DNA of 64,000 nt from Pampus argenteus. Its lineage: Eukaryota; Chordata; Actinopteri; Scombriformes; Stromateidae. Made by a program: the position numbers and the translations under genes. Below the pieces are notes generated by a model that was given only the letters and a program-made list of their open reading frames with translations, ran no database searches and was not told the origin of the DNA. Shown one piece after another: positions 1-13,133 of this stretch; within the stretch, counting starts at the first letter, position 1; each line of letters begins with the position of its first letter. The DNA lies in assembly GCA_036937835.1 (NCBI GenBank), contig CM072860.1, positions 6,713,001-6,777,000 on the forward strand, in the 5' to 3' direction.

Positions 1-1010
1 GCATACACGATGCTTTTTTCAGTATGCAAAGCTCCAATCGGCCAGTCGCACCAGAAAGTGGCAAAGCAAACTTCCTTTGTGCATCCTTGTGAAATGAGGC
101 TGGAAGTTTGGTGACTCGGCCGCTACTTTTGTTTTGTGCGGTGGCCTCCGTTGGGGAGGAAAAAAAAAAAAAGTCGCCTCGTCTCCTTCGTGACAACATG
201 GGTGCAAAAACAAAAGCTCTCCTGGTGATATTTCTAATTCAGGGCGGAATTACTATATACTTACTTACTTAAAACTGGATGGTGGCGGCACAGCTGATGT
301 CATAGCTTCCTCCTTTTAAACATCGCTGTTTCTTTTACTTCCCTAAAAAGGTCAGCGATAGTTTGCAGCCGACTCAATTCTTTTTTATTTACAGTCATTT
401 TGTACTCCCCAAAGCAACAAAACGAAGTCGAAATCCAGCTACTGAGTATATTTGTTTTAGCTACAACAAGAGTTTCTTTGTCACATTCAAAAACATCACA
501 ATTTTACAGAGAAAAAAACCCATCAGAGTCACACAAATATATGAATTATCACAGAAAGAAATTCTACATCTTTACATGACATCTTTGAGAACATCAACAT
601 AAAGGAAAACGTAGGAGGTTATGAAAAGTTTATCCATTTCCTTATCCTTATACTACTCATATTTTATATTCACTTTCCCTTACGGTTCTCTTTTCAGATG
701 TCTATATTCAAATCGACAACTCTTCAGTAAGAGTAAGACCTTTTATATCTTCAGGTTGTATATGAATCTGAATGGAGAATCGCTACATACATTTTCAACA
801 AATCATCCATAACTGCACTGCTGAATCCTCGTGAAGCAGGCGGAGTTTGTTTCCGAAAAACACAGAGAGAGCCGCTCAACGCAGATTAAAAAGCAGAAGA
901 GGGAAGATGGGGGGAATGAATGTATACAACATAAATACAACGGCCCAGTGTGGGTGTGGAGGATTTAAAGTGCATTGCTGAAGGGGCTTCGCTGTTCTCA
1001 AAGTGCTTAA

Positions 1011-1170
1011 GCGCACGTATCACCGCGCCGACACGGATCAACACCTCCGTGCACCTACATATGCAACAGATGATCGATCGCCGTGAATGGTCACAGGCGA
1101 TAAGAGACGACTGCACGTACGAATAACGCGCCGCTGCGTCGCCTGCCTACTGTGTGGCGTTAGCAACGTG
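1011..1170. promoter_or_regulatory. CpG-dense pocket inside the intron
   Basis: By hand count this 160-base stretch carries about 21 CpG dinucleotides, including ATCGATCGCCG and AACGCGCC, whereas the surrounding kilobases have very few. It is far smaller than a classic CpG island. It could be a small unmethylated regulatory element, an internal promoter, or a recent insertion. No coding sequence is recognised. Confidence 0.35.
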
Positions 1171-1789
1171 CTACTAAAACCAAAGGGAAACATTGAGCTC
1201 TGTCAGACTGTTTTCCACAGACAAAACGTCACCCGTATTCCTTTTTTTATAGGATTAACTACGCGGAACGAAGCAAAAATGAATAAATTTACTGTTCAGT
1301 GTGGAGAAGATGGAGTGTTTGTGTGTGTTATGTGCTATATGGATGACCTTTATCTAGCTCTATTAAGTAAGGAGTAAGAGTTTCACTAGGGATGGTCAAA
1401 CAAAGGTTGAGATTGATCATCTCTCATGAACTACTTCTGCTTATAGAAATGCAATGCTTTTTTAAAAAAAGAAAAAAAAAGAAAAAAAAAGAGCATCTTG
1501 AGCTCATTTTTTTTTTGTCCTCCTGACAAGCATAATCCTTCTTAGCCATTCACACAGATTAGTAGCTTTCATAAGATTTTATTTTTTATTTTTTTCTTTA
1601 CATCACACAGTTTCCCCCTCTCTCTAATATTGTATTTGGAAGATAAGCCACACTTTATCCCAGCGCAACAAGCAGTACGAGACAAATACAGTGGTACTAA
1701 GGCACTACTACTGCGGATATGTGGAGATGATCAACTAGGACACGGACTTCTTTCAGATAATCTGAGTTCCTCCAGAGAGTTTATAGGGT

Positions 1790-1792
<3 letters not shown>

Positions 1793-1858
<66 letters not shown>
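1793..1858. repeat. (AT)33 microsatellite
   Basis: This is an uninterrupted AT run of 66 bases, the longest pure AT tract in the window and capable of cruciform extrusion. Confidence 0.98.
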
Positions 1859-1860
<2 letters not shown>

Positions 1861-2421
1861 ATTCATCTATGATGTCTTTTGCTTGGACGATTGTCTAAGA
1901 GCCTAAAAGTGAAACACAAGCTTGGCTTGATGAACACATTTATCCTGTTTTTGCTGCGTGTTTTGGGGCGAGTGGGCACTTTCACTGAGGTGATGACTAA
2001 AATAATGTTTTGTAACCGAGACGAGAGATTTAGGCCTCATGATGATGGATGACACGACTATATGTAACAGTCACAACACTTTCCCTCCCTAATATATATT
2101 CTACTTGTACATTTCCCCACTCACTGAAGCCGACACATCCTGTCTCGTAATTTGTTTTTCTTTCCATTTTATTTACTTTTTATTACCACTTAGTTTGGAG
2201 AAGAAGTTTATTTTTATTTTTTTTGCACGTCACTGTGTATTCAACAATCTGCAACAACAGTCTCAACATGATCGAAACATTTAACAACAGCGCGTATCCA
2301 GAGCCTTGAATGCAGCTGTGTGTGTAATTTCTGTTATTTAAAATCTCTAGTTAAGATCAATCAACCGATTTCAAATAAAAATCTCAAAAATTAACACAAA
2401 GCAATAACCTGAAAATAAAAT

Positions 2422-2442
2422 ACACACACACACACACACACA
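2422..2442. repeat. (AC)n microsatellite
   Basis: An uninterrupted AC run of about ten units. Confidence 0.97.
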
Positions 2443-3475
2443 AAGGAAAGGGAAACTGGGGAGAAACTAGACTGAGTGGCACAGATGTTTCTGGTCTCTC
2501 AGTTTGTCAGACAACACATGGATTAGAGGTCGGCTTTAGACAAAGGTTATCACTTCAGGGGGTGCACTCCTCCCATGATGGACATTTCTTCAGAGAAGGA
2601 ATGTGTTTACCTCCAGTTGGTTGCTGTTCCCACTAAAACGTCTAAAAAAACCCACAATGTTTCATGAGAAACTTGAACTGACACAACAAAAGGGCCGGTA
2701 GACACATCTGACATCTCACAAGAACAAAATAAAAAAACTCAATTCCAGCGCTTATGTCTACATTATAAAAGAAGCAAAAAAGCAAATTAAGTCCTAAGTG
2801 GAGTTTTGTTGGAATATGATTGATTAATAACAAGCATATGGCCTTGTCTTCTGGATGAGAGAGGCCTTCACAAGAGACGAGATTGTATTCTCCTTCTGGA
2901 TTGTAGCAATAATGACGACTATTAGATGTTAAAATAACTCAAATGACTCCACTCAGAATCTCCAGTAAATTCCAGTATTACTGCGGTTCATTGTGAATGC
3001 TGGAAAGACAAATATCTGACCTTCTCTGAACATGTTTACTTCACTCCGAACCACTCTGCTAGTGCGATGTGAGCGAGTTAAAACTGAGGAAAATAAAATA
3101 TGTTTTTTGCAGTGTAGGGAATTAAACATTAATTGTGACCGTAAGGGAAATAGAAACGACGGGGCAGGTAAATGTGACCATATTCATTAACACTTCTATT
3201 TTATATCGGACTTGAGGACTATTGCAAATTTCTTGGCGAGATTTTTAAGTACGGCTCCTTGCTCTTGTTATTTCGAAGGAGTAATCCAGCTGCACACAGA
3301 TCAAACTTGCTCTTTGAAATTAATCCATATATTTTGGTGCCACAACAGGTATTAGGTGATGCAATTTCTCTCCCTCTACCTGAAAAAGGTCAATCCGTGA
3401 TCCTGCACATGCTGTACACATTCATCTGGCTGCACGCAACAAAATTCCATTAAAGTTTAAATTTGGCACGTGGCG

Positions 3476-3477
<2 letters not shown>

Positions 3478-3512
<35 letters not shown>
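3478..3512. repeat. (GA)n microsatellite
   Basis: An uninterrupted GA tract of about 17 units; a polypurine run that could form triplex DNA. Confidence 0.97.
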
Positions 3513-3514
<2 letters not shown>

Positions 3515-4087
3515 CTGGGAGAGTCAGACAGGTCCAAATTCAACATTAGAAAAAAAATAAATAAAATTACTGATCCAAATGAATGCAGTAAAAGTGCTTT
3601 TTACAAGGGGAGTGCAGTTACAGTTTATACTGCAAGTGTATTGTTTAAATTATACCATAAAAAGCTTGGCCCCTGTATGATAATTAATTTAGATGAGTGT
3701 TAGAGTTCATATTGCTGCAGTCCAATTGTATCCTTTCAGACACCGGGCGATATATATACAACCTATTCTTTTGAAGACAATAGAGCCGATGTAATGAATC
3801 CTCTTTTGACGTGAGTGCTAGACCCTCTTTCCTATATGCATTCAAATGTACAGCTTATCTCCGCTTTCAAGGCAGGGACACGGCAAGTGTTCCTTTGGAG
3901 CGCAGACACAAGTGTCTGAGTTCTATCTCAAAAGGGCAAAGATAAACTCACCAGAATAATCCTGAACCGTTCCCTTGGATGTCGGGAGATAAACGCATCT
4001 CGAGAACGGTGCAACTTAAAAGAACAATGTTTTGTTTCAAAGTGAGAGCGAATCCAACTCCTGCCAATATTAGTTTAAATATGTATA

Positions 4088-4088
<1 letters not shown>

Positions 4089-4129
<41 letters not shown>
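4089..4129. repeat. (CA)20 microsatellite
   Basis: An uninterrupted CA run. Confidence 0.98.
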
Positions 4130-4134
<5 letters not shown>

Positions 4135-4458
4135 CGCAGCCCTGTAGCCCAACTCCAATAAATGACGTATTATTTGCACTTTTCTTTGCTCTGTCCTGTG
4201 CGTGAACTGAATCCGCCACTAATGTGCATCGAAAATAATAGATTTTCCATACAGATGATCATTGTTATTATCACCACTCCATTTACACTGTAGCCATAAT
4301 TAGAGAAATGACTGGGAAGTATTAGCAAGAGCCGTATGCAAATGATGTCATTGCATGAGCAGACGTATATGATTTATATAGTGCGGTGACTAATTAAAAT
4401 GCCAGCGCTCCTGTCAATACACATAATTTGTATGCGTAAAGTCATTTGAAGCGCCAGG

Positions 4459-4480
4459 TATTATTATTATTATTATTATT
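4459..4480. repeat. (TAT)n trinucleotide repeat
   Basis: About seven TAT units followed by a short T run. Confidence 0.95.
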
Positions 4481-5230
4481 TTTGTGAGACAGCTTATTAC
4501 AAAGTCAAAAGTTATTTCGACTAGCTCCGGGACAATAGTTCATTTAAAACGTGTTTTGAAATCTGTTGCTATGAGAAGACTGGAAAAGGTGCTTTTTAAT
4601 CCCGACTCCACTTACACGCAAACCCAACACCATGAAACTATAACCTGCACGCTGCTGACACTGATATTCATAACAGAAGCCGAATAACACATTTCTAATA
4701 CATCTCTAGCGTGAAAAGTAAACAAACACATGAAAACCCATTGTATGATTTAAGCGTCTGTCACTCTGTCAGAAACAAGGAGCTTCTCATCCGCCGTCAT
4801 GTATATGTAAATCATAACGCCCACAATGTCTCTCCAGGTGCCTGCAAGGAGGAGGCAGAAGGAAGGATTGAAATGTGCAATAACTTCACGAATCGATTTG
4901 TTTGGTGGGTGAGGCTTATTCACTGGGGCCTGCCCCGTCTAATGATTTACGATTTCCAGGATGAATTTTTCTATTCTTGCCCGACAAATGATGCTGCTCC
5001 CTATCTTCCTAGTGACGCTTGATTTATCTTCCTGCAAAAGGCCCATGAGACTCACAGCCTGTAGGCCCATTTTAGGCTAAGCCTTAATTCCACGGGGGGA
5101 ACCTGTAAAAGTGAGGATTGGGTCATATTTTTTTTTACAGCCACAGTCATATGAATATTAATGTGTCACATATTGAAGAAAAACGATAATTTGACATGCA
5201 AGGAGTAAAGTAAGATTTCTGATGGGCGTA

Positions 5231-5252
5231 TGTGTGTGTGTGTGTGTGTGTG
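5231..5252. repeat. (TG)11 microsatellite
   Basis: An uninterrupted TG run 41 bases before a 15-base-arm inverted repeat. Confidence 0.97.
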
Positions 5253-5292
5253 CATACACATGTACATCAGTGGCTAAATTGAAACAGTGTAT

Positions 5293-5334
5293 GTATGAAC
5301 ACTGGCCTCACTGCAGGCAGGCCAGTGTGCATAC
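5293..5334. repeat. Inverted repeat with 15-base arms and 12-base loop
   Basis: The left arm GTATGAACACTGGCC (5293-5307) pairs with the right arm GGCCAGTGTGCATAC (5320-5334) at 14 of 15 positions. The loop is 5308-5319. It could be a small hairpin or the core of an old foldback repeat; no function is evident. Confidence 0.8.
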
Positions 5335-5892
5335 AAACATTCACACCCATGCATAAACTCAATATACTCTTTCTACAGCATTAAGGAATCCATCCTGGAA
5401 AATTCCTGTGACAGGCCCTATTGAATGCTGACCCGGGTTAACCTTTTAAACCGTTCCTGCCGAGATGCTAAATCCATCTCAAGAGCATCTTGGCAAGCGT
5501 CAGATTCTTCAGCCAGACACCCCGTTGGTGCCACTGCTGTGCTGGCCTTCAGAGGGATGGATAGGGAATAAAAAAAAAAAAAAAACAGACAGGCAGAAAT
5601 GCCACAAGTTTGACTTTTCAAGGCATCAAGTCCTGTTTGTTACACACCGAGACTGACGTCTGCTGCTGGTTAGAGTCAAAGGAGTGCTTTGAGGAGCTTA
5701 TGTGGCTGCATGATCTGCACGGCGACAACAAAAAAAAAATTCTAATCCTTTCTTTGGACTTTTTTTTTTTTTTTTCAATCTCTACTTTGGAAGATTGAAA
5801 GGTTTGTCTAAACAAAGAATACAAAACTTCTCACACCAGCACTCAATTTGCTGCATAATCGATATAAATCACTAAACACGTTCTGTCTCTCT

Positions 5893-5937
5893 CACACACA
5901 CACACACACGCGCGCGCGCACACACACACACACACAC
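5893..5937. repeat. Compound (CA)8(CG)5(CA)9 tract
   Basis: A strict purine-pyrimidine alternation over 45 bases with a CG core, the classic composition of left-handed (Z) DNA-forming sequence. Confidence 0.95.
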
Positions 5938-6984
5938 CAAGGCCTGCCTTTAAGCACAGACTTTTCATTTCCAGTCGCTGTCACCATGGTAACTTCCAAT
6001 GTCCGACTTGGGCCAGTATGTGCTTCCAGCTCTTTCCTTCTTCAAAGCTCTTTTTCAAAAGGCCAAAATCGCATTTCTTCACTAACGATCACCCGTAGCG
6101 CTTAGCTTCCAGGAGGGTGTTAAGATGCTAATTATGTCATATGACAAAGGGTACAAACAGGTGCCTATAATAACAAAACCACTTTATCTATACAAGCCAT
6201 AAGCTTTATCAATACATATGCCCCTCTTTACAGCTGCTGTTTCTTTGAAGTAAAAGAAAAGAATGGAAGCAACTGAGCTTGACCTTGCAGGTTTTTCAAC
6301 CAGCCGTTTTCAAAATCTGCATGTTTACATGCTCACTTCCCCCTTTTTGTACATTCAAAACGGCCACCTTTGTTGCCTTAAAGCGGAGTGTCTTGGCAGA
6401 GCCGCTGAGCGACAGTCAAATATTCCCGTGTTGACCGATCGATGCAAGCCACCCCCCCCCCGTGACCTTCCTCATTCACATCTCAATAATGAAAGACGAG
6501 CAGGGGGTTATGAGTAACCTTAGTGTTCAATACAGGAGGGATCAGGAGTCGATAGCTCGGCAAGGGTCCAGGCCTGCATTGGCATGCTGGGAATCACCGA
6601 GGGTTTTAAGGAATTGTCCTGAAGGATGCATGGCTGGGATTAAAAGCTTGGGCTTGACTGAACTCTGCTGTCTCTGTGTCAATATGCCCGAGGTACTGTC
6701 AGTCACTGTGCAACTTTAGCCTGAGAGGAAAGTAATTTACTGGCCCATGAAGGCACAAAGCTCCTAATTCAGTACAAGATGTACCAATTATAGCAGCACT
6801 GGCAAAATACAATGTCAGTATGTTAAAATATATATAATCTGTTAGATTCTCACTAAAATACCAGATTTTTTGAAAAGGCAAACATAAATGTTACATGGCA
6901 ATATTTTTAATTGATCAAATAAAGCTCTGATACATATTTTAAACCGATAATGAAAACATATTATATGTGAATGTCAGTTTAACG

Positions 6985-7233
6985 AGGCTGTAGCTAATGA
7001 TTATCATTATCGACTAATATGTCCTTTGTGTTTTTTCAATTAGTCAACGAGCTGGCGAAAGAAAAATCACAAGTTCTCTGAACCTGCACTTAGTAACGTT
7101 GATTGCTCGGTTCGTCCGAACAACAGGCGAATTAATGATATAAAGCAGCGAATGAATGGAAATGCGTGCTTGAACTATAACTAATGCATTTTCTATAAAT
7201 CAGCTATCCCATTGATTGACTAATTGTTTCAGG
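6985..7233. mobile_element. Degenerate transposon-end relics (GGCTGTAGCTAA / AATTGTTTCAGG)
   Basis: At 6985-7050 the sequence GGCTGTAGCTAATGATTAT and the following CATTATCGACTAAT and CAATTAGTCAACGA resemble the widespread GGGCTGCAACTAACGATTA repeat of fish genomes. At 7211-7233 GATTGACTAATTGTTTCAGG resembles the reverse complement of a related end. Both are heavily decayed. Family assignment is from memory and the pairing of the two ends is uncertain. Confidence 0.4.
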
Positions 7234-9041
7234 ATTATAGTCACTTTTCAAATAGTTTGAACAATGTGAAGAAACACTGCAGGTTCTGAAGTTTAATGAC
7301 GTTCTAGACTATAGGGTTTATTTCTGAACACTTGGTGTGATTGCATCAGGTTTATGCAGAGCTTTTGTTTGACAGACCAGGGGAGCAAGCGAGGTGAACA
7401 AGTAGGGAACAAGAAGTACAAAGTGATATAGTTCTGGCCTTTTTTCTTTTACTGATGGAGGTGACAAGGCGTTCCTTGTATTTCAACCCCACGCAGCACA
7501 CCACTGTCCCTTCGAATTTGTCAAGGGAAACAAAGACATTTAGCTGTCTTAACTTCTCTTCTATACCAACAGGTCTCCTGAGATACGGCCTGAGGGGGGA
7601 AGGAGAGTCACATTCTGGTGGAAAACAAGAGTGTATCATCCTGTCCGTTTGTTTCTGCTCGGCTCGTTTCCCCCCAAAACCGGTACGCACTTGGCATCAA
7701 CGTCTGTTCGTGAGATTTATTGCAAAAGACCCCTTAACTAATTCTTTCATATCTGGTATCTATTATGACCTGTCTGACGGAGCAGGATTAGTTTGGTAGG
7801 TTAGCTAACTTTGGGCTTACTTATCACCGTTTCTCAAAAGATGCCTCAAGTTCAAACCAAGCTCTGTTGCCATGGTTTTTAAATACTCGAGATCGAGGAA
7901 CCGTTTTTTTGTCCAGGTTTGTGAATAAATGCATACAAAAAAAGACCTTCATCACCCATCGATTGTGAGTAAAAATGGAGAAAAAAAGGGTCCAAACAGG
8001 GACAAGAATACTGCATTCAAAGTGAAGAACAAAGGTAGGTGGTTAGTTAGAGGATGACATCAATGATACAATTAATATTTTAAATCTCTGGCTACGCAAA
8101 GGGAAGAAGAAATAATGCAAAACTAGTTCTTAGTTAGTATCAGTGACAAATATAATGTTCGGTTTAGATTTAATTTCCGGCATATTATTCCACAGTTATT
8201 TCTGTCAGTTATTATTTCGGTGAATTTGAAATTTTTGATGGGCAGTCATTAAAAAAACACTCATTTCCAATATCTGCAGTAGTCCTGAAGGACTCTGCTC
8301 TGCAACCATGTTACCGTTTTATTGAAATAGTTTGTATTTCTTTTGAGCAGCACTCATAATATTTCATTTGTATTATACACTTATGTGTAGTCTACTGCTC
8401 TCCTATTTTAAATTAGTGTTTTTTATATATATATATATTTATATATGTTTTATCTAGTTCTGTGTTTATCAATTTATGCCACCGCACTAACCGAATTTCC
8501 CAGGTGAAATCATCTCGACATACTGCGTCTGCACCTTTGTGAACTCGGATCAAGAGGACGCCCTCGGATGCGACGGCAAACTAAGCGACAGACTCGCAGA
8601 AATGCCACAAGACTGCAGTAGCATGTGTTAAAAGATGAGGTAATAACACCAAGAAAAAAATGTTTTTATCTATTTCTCAGAAGGCAATCACACTTTTAAA
8701 AAATGTCAGCAGAGGGATTAAACAAAACGCAGGGAAAAGTCTGCAGACTGCGGCCGTCATTGTTTTTAAACCAAATTTAAATTCTGATGAACTAATCAAA
8801 CGCCGCCAGATGTCCGAGCTGTAAGGAGAACAGCAGTGTAAACAACAGTATCGGGGAACGGCAGATATAAAGTAAATTCCATCAACTTTTCAAGGTGACA
8901 TGAGAAACCTGATTGTGTAGCGACAGTGTCAGCAGGCAATAAGGAAAAGGGGCGCAGTGGTGGTTCAGATGAGATGATACATCTTTTTTTTTTATCTCTC
9001 GCTGCAACCCTCTCAGTCATTCTCCAACTATGAAAACATAC

Positions 9042-9067
9042 CCTCCTCCTCCTCCTCCTCCTCCTCC
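9042..9067. repeat. (CCT)n trinucleotide repeat
   Basis: About nine CTC/CCT units; gives a poly-Arg frame on the minus strand (8796-9077) that is not a real gene. Confidence 0.95.
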
Positions 9068-12000
9068 AAACCTCCAAATCATTTTTCCTCTTTGCTATTG
9101 AACAATGACCAAAAAACTAAGATACGTTTCACAACCACGCTTTTCATTTTCAATTGCGTTATTGTCAACTCCTCTCTTTATGCATACTGTATAAGGAGAA
9201 GTCTAATAGTGAACAAGTGGGTCAAAAATGCATTTTCTAAGACTCAGCAGGAGCTCGAGAGGCAGCACAAACTCAGATGAACTAAGTATTCCTGCATTCA
9301 TTTTCATTCACAGCCTGTCTCTTAGAAAGTTTGGGAATTTTGCTTGTTGTCAGATCATATCTGCCGGATCATGGCTAGCATAATGCAGCCTCATATAGTA
9401 TAAAGTAATTATAATCGGAAATAATTCAATTAAACTAATCTATGCACCCAGTTCTCCCTTGAAAATATAATCTTAATCTCAATGGGAATTACCTGATTTA
9501 ATAGAGATTACATATTATAATAATTAGTTGACTGAAAAACCACGAATGTTAGCAGCTATCAGCTAAATTTGTCCTGATCCATGTTGGTGTTTTTTGTTTT
9601 TTTTGCAGTGTTATTGAAGTACGTAACCAAGATTTTAAGAATCGATGCAATATATTTTTATGTTTTGCGAGATTTAATAACAAATGTCACTGCAGCATGA
9701 CCAGCATCTACTTCAATTCCACTGAAACATCTCTAAAAAACATCCTTCACAACATCCATCACAGCCATTTAACTTTTATGCCTTTGAGCATATACATGAG
9801 AAAAATTAAGTCCATGTCAGCACCCACAAAAGGCGTTCGCTTGCTTTATACGGAGCGGTTTTCAATGGCAAATGGCATGAGGGTTGGACACTCCTTTATA
9901 GTCTAGCATTACTGTGTGGAAGCTACAAGCACTCTCCTTAAAACCTCACCATAGTAAGGAACAACCGAGGTCCAGTGGCTGAGGAGGCCATTGATGGAAT
10001 TAAGGATCATGAATACCAATGTGGGGCGGGGGGTGACTTGAGAGCTCTCCCACTGTGTAATATTGACATGCTCCCCATTTAGAAAATAGCCTGGCAATTA
10101 GCTTTCACAAACAAGCATAGGACCAGCAGAAGAGGCCACTGTAGATGAAAGATGAAACCCATTGACATGTGTGCCACTGAATATGAGTGAGTGAGTGGCA
10201 GGTTGGGTTGAAGGGACCTCTTGGACCTCACCTCTGGTAGTATGTATAGTATAGATATAGAATAGACAGAATGAGGTAAGACCTAACAAATATGTCTAAA
10301 GATTACCATTAGGGAAGGTCAGAAATGTCTGTAAATGTCATTAAATGAGGATGTCATTGATGTTAAATGACTAATCAGGCTGATGATGATAAAGTATTAT
10401 CATTACTAGTGATTACCAGAATAATGTAAACTATGACACTTCAGAGACAAGACATCCCGTATTACATTCGTCTGTCGTTATGAACTCTGAATGCACCGAC
10501 AGTCGTGCAAATAAATGCAACAAAATCCCTCATGATACAGACCTGCTGATGAGTGTTTCCATATGGATTAGTGGATATGAATAGAGTTCAAGTGGTAATA
10601 ACGGCATATGAATATTCAGCTATTTTGGGTGAGATCAAAGTGAATTATGCAGCTATGCCATGAATCATTGATTGCACTGATTTCAGCTTAAACATTGATT
10701 AGTTTTCCATTTTAAATTAACCATACAGGTGTGTGCAACAGCCACAGATCAAACAAAAGGGATAATTGCACCGTTTGAATCTATGAGGATTTACAGGCTG
10801 TCAGGTTCCAATTTAAAAAAATCGCAACCCAATAACTGCAAAGACTTTCACCATAATCTAGACTGAGATTTCATAAGACAAAGAGGATCCAAAAAGCCAC
10901 CGTTTGATTTGCCAGATAAACACCAAACCACATCCTCATTTATAATTTAAAGAAGAAAAAAAAAGCAATTTATGAAACTTGCATCAGAGTCACCTTAAAC
11001 ACAATTCTAGCTATAAGCTCTTAAAGAAATGGAATAAAGGAAGCAGATGAGCACAGTGACTGTGGCTGAATGCGACCAGGCTAATAAAACAGGTCCTTTG
11101 TGAGGTGCCTAACTGTGTGCAGCCATCGAGGAGGATCACGGAGGAAGCAAGGTGAAACCATTCCTTGTTTCACTCCCTTGATTTTCGTCTCGCCAAGGTT
11201 AGAGGGCATGTGGTATGAATATAGATCCTCATTTCACTGCTCTCGCAAGTACAGCGTCCAGAGAATTTGGATTGTGGCTACTCATTCATACCAGGCCCAT
11301 TAGAAACATGGTGAAATAAAAGAAAGAGGTAGAGTGCTGGGGGGGTGGGGGGGGGTGCAAATGGATTGTGAGGCAAACAGTAATTGAGAGGACAGAGGAA
11401 GGGGGCAGAGAGAGGGGAAGATAACAGGATTAAGGGAGGGGCCTTATATTTGCTGGGGTGAGCATCGGCTGGAGGTTGTGTCCTAGCCAAGCTGAGTTTG
11501 AGCCATTCATCATTTAGCGGGACTGCAGTAGCTCATCAGCAGCCTTGATTCTCAAAGATAACTTTCAAGCAATGTTCCATGCCAACACGAGCCAGATGAC
11601 AAACATCACCGTCGACACAGACACACAAAAACAAGCAGAACTAACACACATTTTAAAAAAATATCCACGACAAAGATGTCTCCGTCTAATACAACTTCAT
11701 AGAGGAGATTCGTGATTGACACGGATCTACTGAAACCCTGACAGTTAGGCCGTCGGTTCACTGATATTAAAATAAGTCAGTGACATTAACATGAAAACAC
11801 ATTTAAAAAAAAAGCCTGTTCGCTCAATCTCAGGTCTGACCTTTGTTACACCCCTGATGACTGGAGGGTCTTGGAAGTCCAGTGACGTTGATCGACTCAG
11901 TCAGTCCGTTCAACCGCTCACACAAGGTTAACTCGTACTTGAAAATGGGTCTAAAAGGCTTTTTTTTCCTCGTCTTGCAACGTAGACGAGCAGAATGGGT

Positions 12001-12680
12001 GATAAAACTAGAAAAACTAATTAGCGTTATGACAGCGTCAACACGCGCATATCAAACTCTGCACTTACATCATTCTGCATAGTGAAGCTCAAACAAGCAG
12101 CTGAAGTAACAAAAAAGCAGAACATGCGAACATGAAGGGGCACTTTAAGTTTAAACAGATACTCAAACTTTTATTTGGCAGTGCAATAGATCCAAGCAAT
12201 ATGCATGGTTGCTGATGTTTGTTGTTGTTTCACTCAAGTTATCAATGAGACTGGATTCAATTAGATATGTTTGCTTTTATACGCCGTAATAACACAGATG
12301 CTGCCAAAACTGAGAGTGAAGCTGTTTGTTTAAGCTGTTTATATGATTGCATGAACTGACAATGCCTTATAATAATCCTGTTTACATGACTATCCACTGA
12401 GTTATGGAATTTATTTTTCATAAAAAAGACAAATTGTCTGCTCACCCGTATCAAATCTAACCAAACCTATTACAATCATAATTCTGCTGCCTAACATTAT
12501 ATCGCAATTTAAAACGCATTCCAGAGATTATACTGTAAAGACAATGCTCGTTTTTTGCCAGAACGAAGGTGATGACTCACACAGCTGTTGCCGGTGGCAA
12601 CCCAGCAATTTTGGATGAGGATATGGAGAGAAGACTGGGAACAGATTGTTCAGTGATTTGGCGAAAAAGAAAGCACTTTT

Positions 12681-13103
12681 GAAGTGTCTTAAAGGGTAGG
12701 TTCACCATTTTTCTACCCACATGAGCAATGAAAGAGGTTTTCCTCACTGTAATAATTCTTCCTGTTCACACTGGCTCTTAAAATATCACCTTCAAATGCC
12801 CTTTTAATGTATGTGATGGCCGGCAAAACACACAGTGTGTCCACACAGTCATTTAATATGGTTTCAGCAGTCTGAGTTAGTCATAACAAGTGGATATCTC
12901 CACATTTAAAGGCCTTTTAGCATCATATTCCCTCTCTGTGGAGCTCTTGTGAAAGTTTAGTAAGAAAAAGAGGGACATTGACAGACATCTGCTAATTTTG
13001 AGGATTATGCTCCCCATCACTTACATTGTAAGAGCATTATATTCTAATGGTCTGTATGAAGGAATGAACCTGACCATTGTTTTAAGACAGACTTAAAACT
13101 TTG
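12681..13103. mobile_element. Foldback MITE-like element with long imperfect inverted arms
   Basis: The left half begins GTGTCTTAAAGGGTAGGTTCAC; the right half ends TTTTAAGACAGACTTAAAAC. The two are imperfect reverse complements over roughly 100 bases or more. A clear anchor is 12795-12819 against 13014-13038: 21 of 25 bases pair. The sequence resembles a dispersed repeat starting AGGGTAGGTTCACATTTTT that I recall as common in fish 3'-UTRs and introns; that identity is from memory. Exact ends and target-site duplication are unclear. It lies about 30 bases from the hAT relic. Confidence 0.6.
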
Positions 13104-13133
13104 AACATTGTGTGCTCAGTGCATCATCTATGA

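Noticed and set aside
8796..9077. Poly-arginine N-terminus on the minus strand
   Set aside because: This is produced by the CCT repeat at 9042-9067.
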